Source of the DNA: Bacillus sp. HF117_J1_D
Lineage (GTDB): Bacteria; Bacillota; Bacilli; Bacillales; Bacillaceae_C
Length of the DNA: 32,734 nt
Direction: 5' to 3'
Assembly (NCBI GenBank): GCA_009928435.1
Contig: JAABNQ010000006.1
Span: 1-32,734 of the forward strand
Each line of letters opens with the position of its first letter. Position 1 is the first letter of the stretch. Shown here one piece after another: positions 32,644 to 32,734 of the stretch. The notes beneath the pieces are model-generated. The model was not told the DNA's origin. It ran no database searches and worked only from the letters and a program-made list of their open reading frames with translations. The position numbers and the translations under genes are program-made.

Positions 32644-32668
32644 TGAAGTGAGGCAAGCTATTTCGCTG

Positions 32669-32734
32669 GGATAGTATTTCTGAAAAGTGGCCAGTATTTC
32701 CGAAAAGTGGATAGTATTTCAGGAAATCGGCCAG
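32669..32734. repeat. 20-bp tandem repeat, cut by the window end
   Basis: Three full contiguous 20-bp units begin at 32669, 32689 and 32709, with a fourth started at 32729. Units begin GGATAG or GGCCAG in alternation, followed by TATTTC and GAAAAGT/GGAAATC variants. Units differ at a few positions, mostly at bases 3-4 and 13-15. There are no unique spacers, so it is not CRISPR. Total length is unknown. Confidence 0.8.

Noticed and set aside
32669-32734. CRISPR array
   Set aside because: Units are contiguous 20-mers with no unique spacers and no cas genes nearby.

Overview
The window looks like chromosome from a spore-forming Bacillaceae (Bacillus-like Firmicute). Evidence: AGGAGG-type ribosome binding sites with frequent TTG and GTG starts, a GerA-family spore-germinant receptor operon, a BirA-controlled bioW-A-F-D-I operon of Bacillus type, LipM and YerD-like proteins, and dispersed intergenic repeats typical of the group. 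Composition is moderate in GC except for the first 1.4 kb, which is visibly AT-rich.

Layout. (1) 1-1.43 kb: an AT-rich gene of uncertain identity, probably the C-terminal part of a large protein, lying beside a tRNA-Pro(GGG) gene; this may be the edge of an island. (2) 1.87-10.6 kb: an agmatine/putrescine catabolic locus. It holds agmatine deiminase, a PAS/AAA+ sigma-54 activator, an M20-family carbamoyl amidohydrolase, a class III aminotransferase, an aldehyde dehydrogenase and a PuuP-like permease. Well-formed -24/-12 sigma-54 promoters lie on both sides of the activator gene, one reading into the deiminase and one into the hydrolase. Read as a pathway: uptake, agmatine to N-carbamoylputrescine to putrescine to 4-aminobutanal to GABA. 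No nitrilase-type AguB is present, so the M20 hydrolase is the candidate for the carbamoylputrescine step. (3) 10.8-11.3 kb: a GNAT acetyltransferase. (4) 11.4-16.7 kb: biotin operon with promoter and BirA operator; bioB is missing. It converges on a lipM-lipA lipoate pair (16.7-18.5 kb) across a shared bidirectional terminator. (5) 18.6-24.0 kb: a Cu/Zn-SOD-like lipoprotein, a MATE exporter, aspartase, a cluster of seven DnaA-box-like sequences, and an MDR oxidoreductase. (6) 24.2-28.3 kb: a small coiled-coil membrane protein, a DadA/ThiO-like FAD oxidoreductase, a cysteine-free YerD-like GltS-domain protein and a YqjF-like protein. (7) 28.4-32.6 kb: a germinant receptor operon in the order A-C-D-B, followed at the window edge by a 20-bp tandem repeat.

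The points most worth following up are the sigma-54 agmatine locus with its non-canonical carbamoylase and a terminator just before the aldehyde dehydrogenase, and the extra-oriC DnaA-box cluster. All family assignments come from reading the sequence by eye, without database searches.
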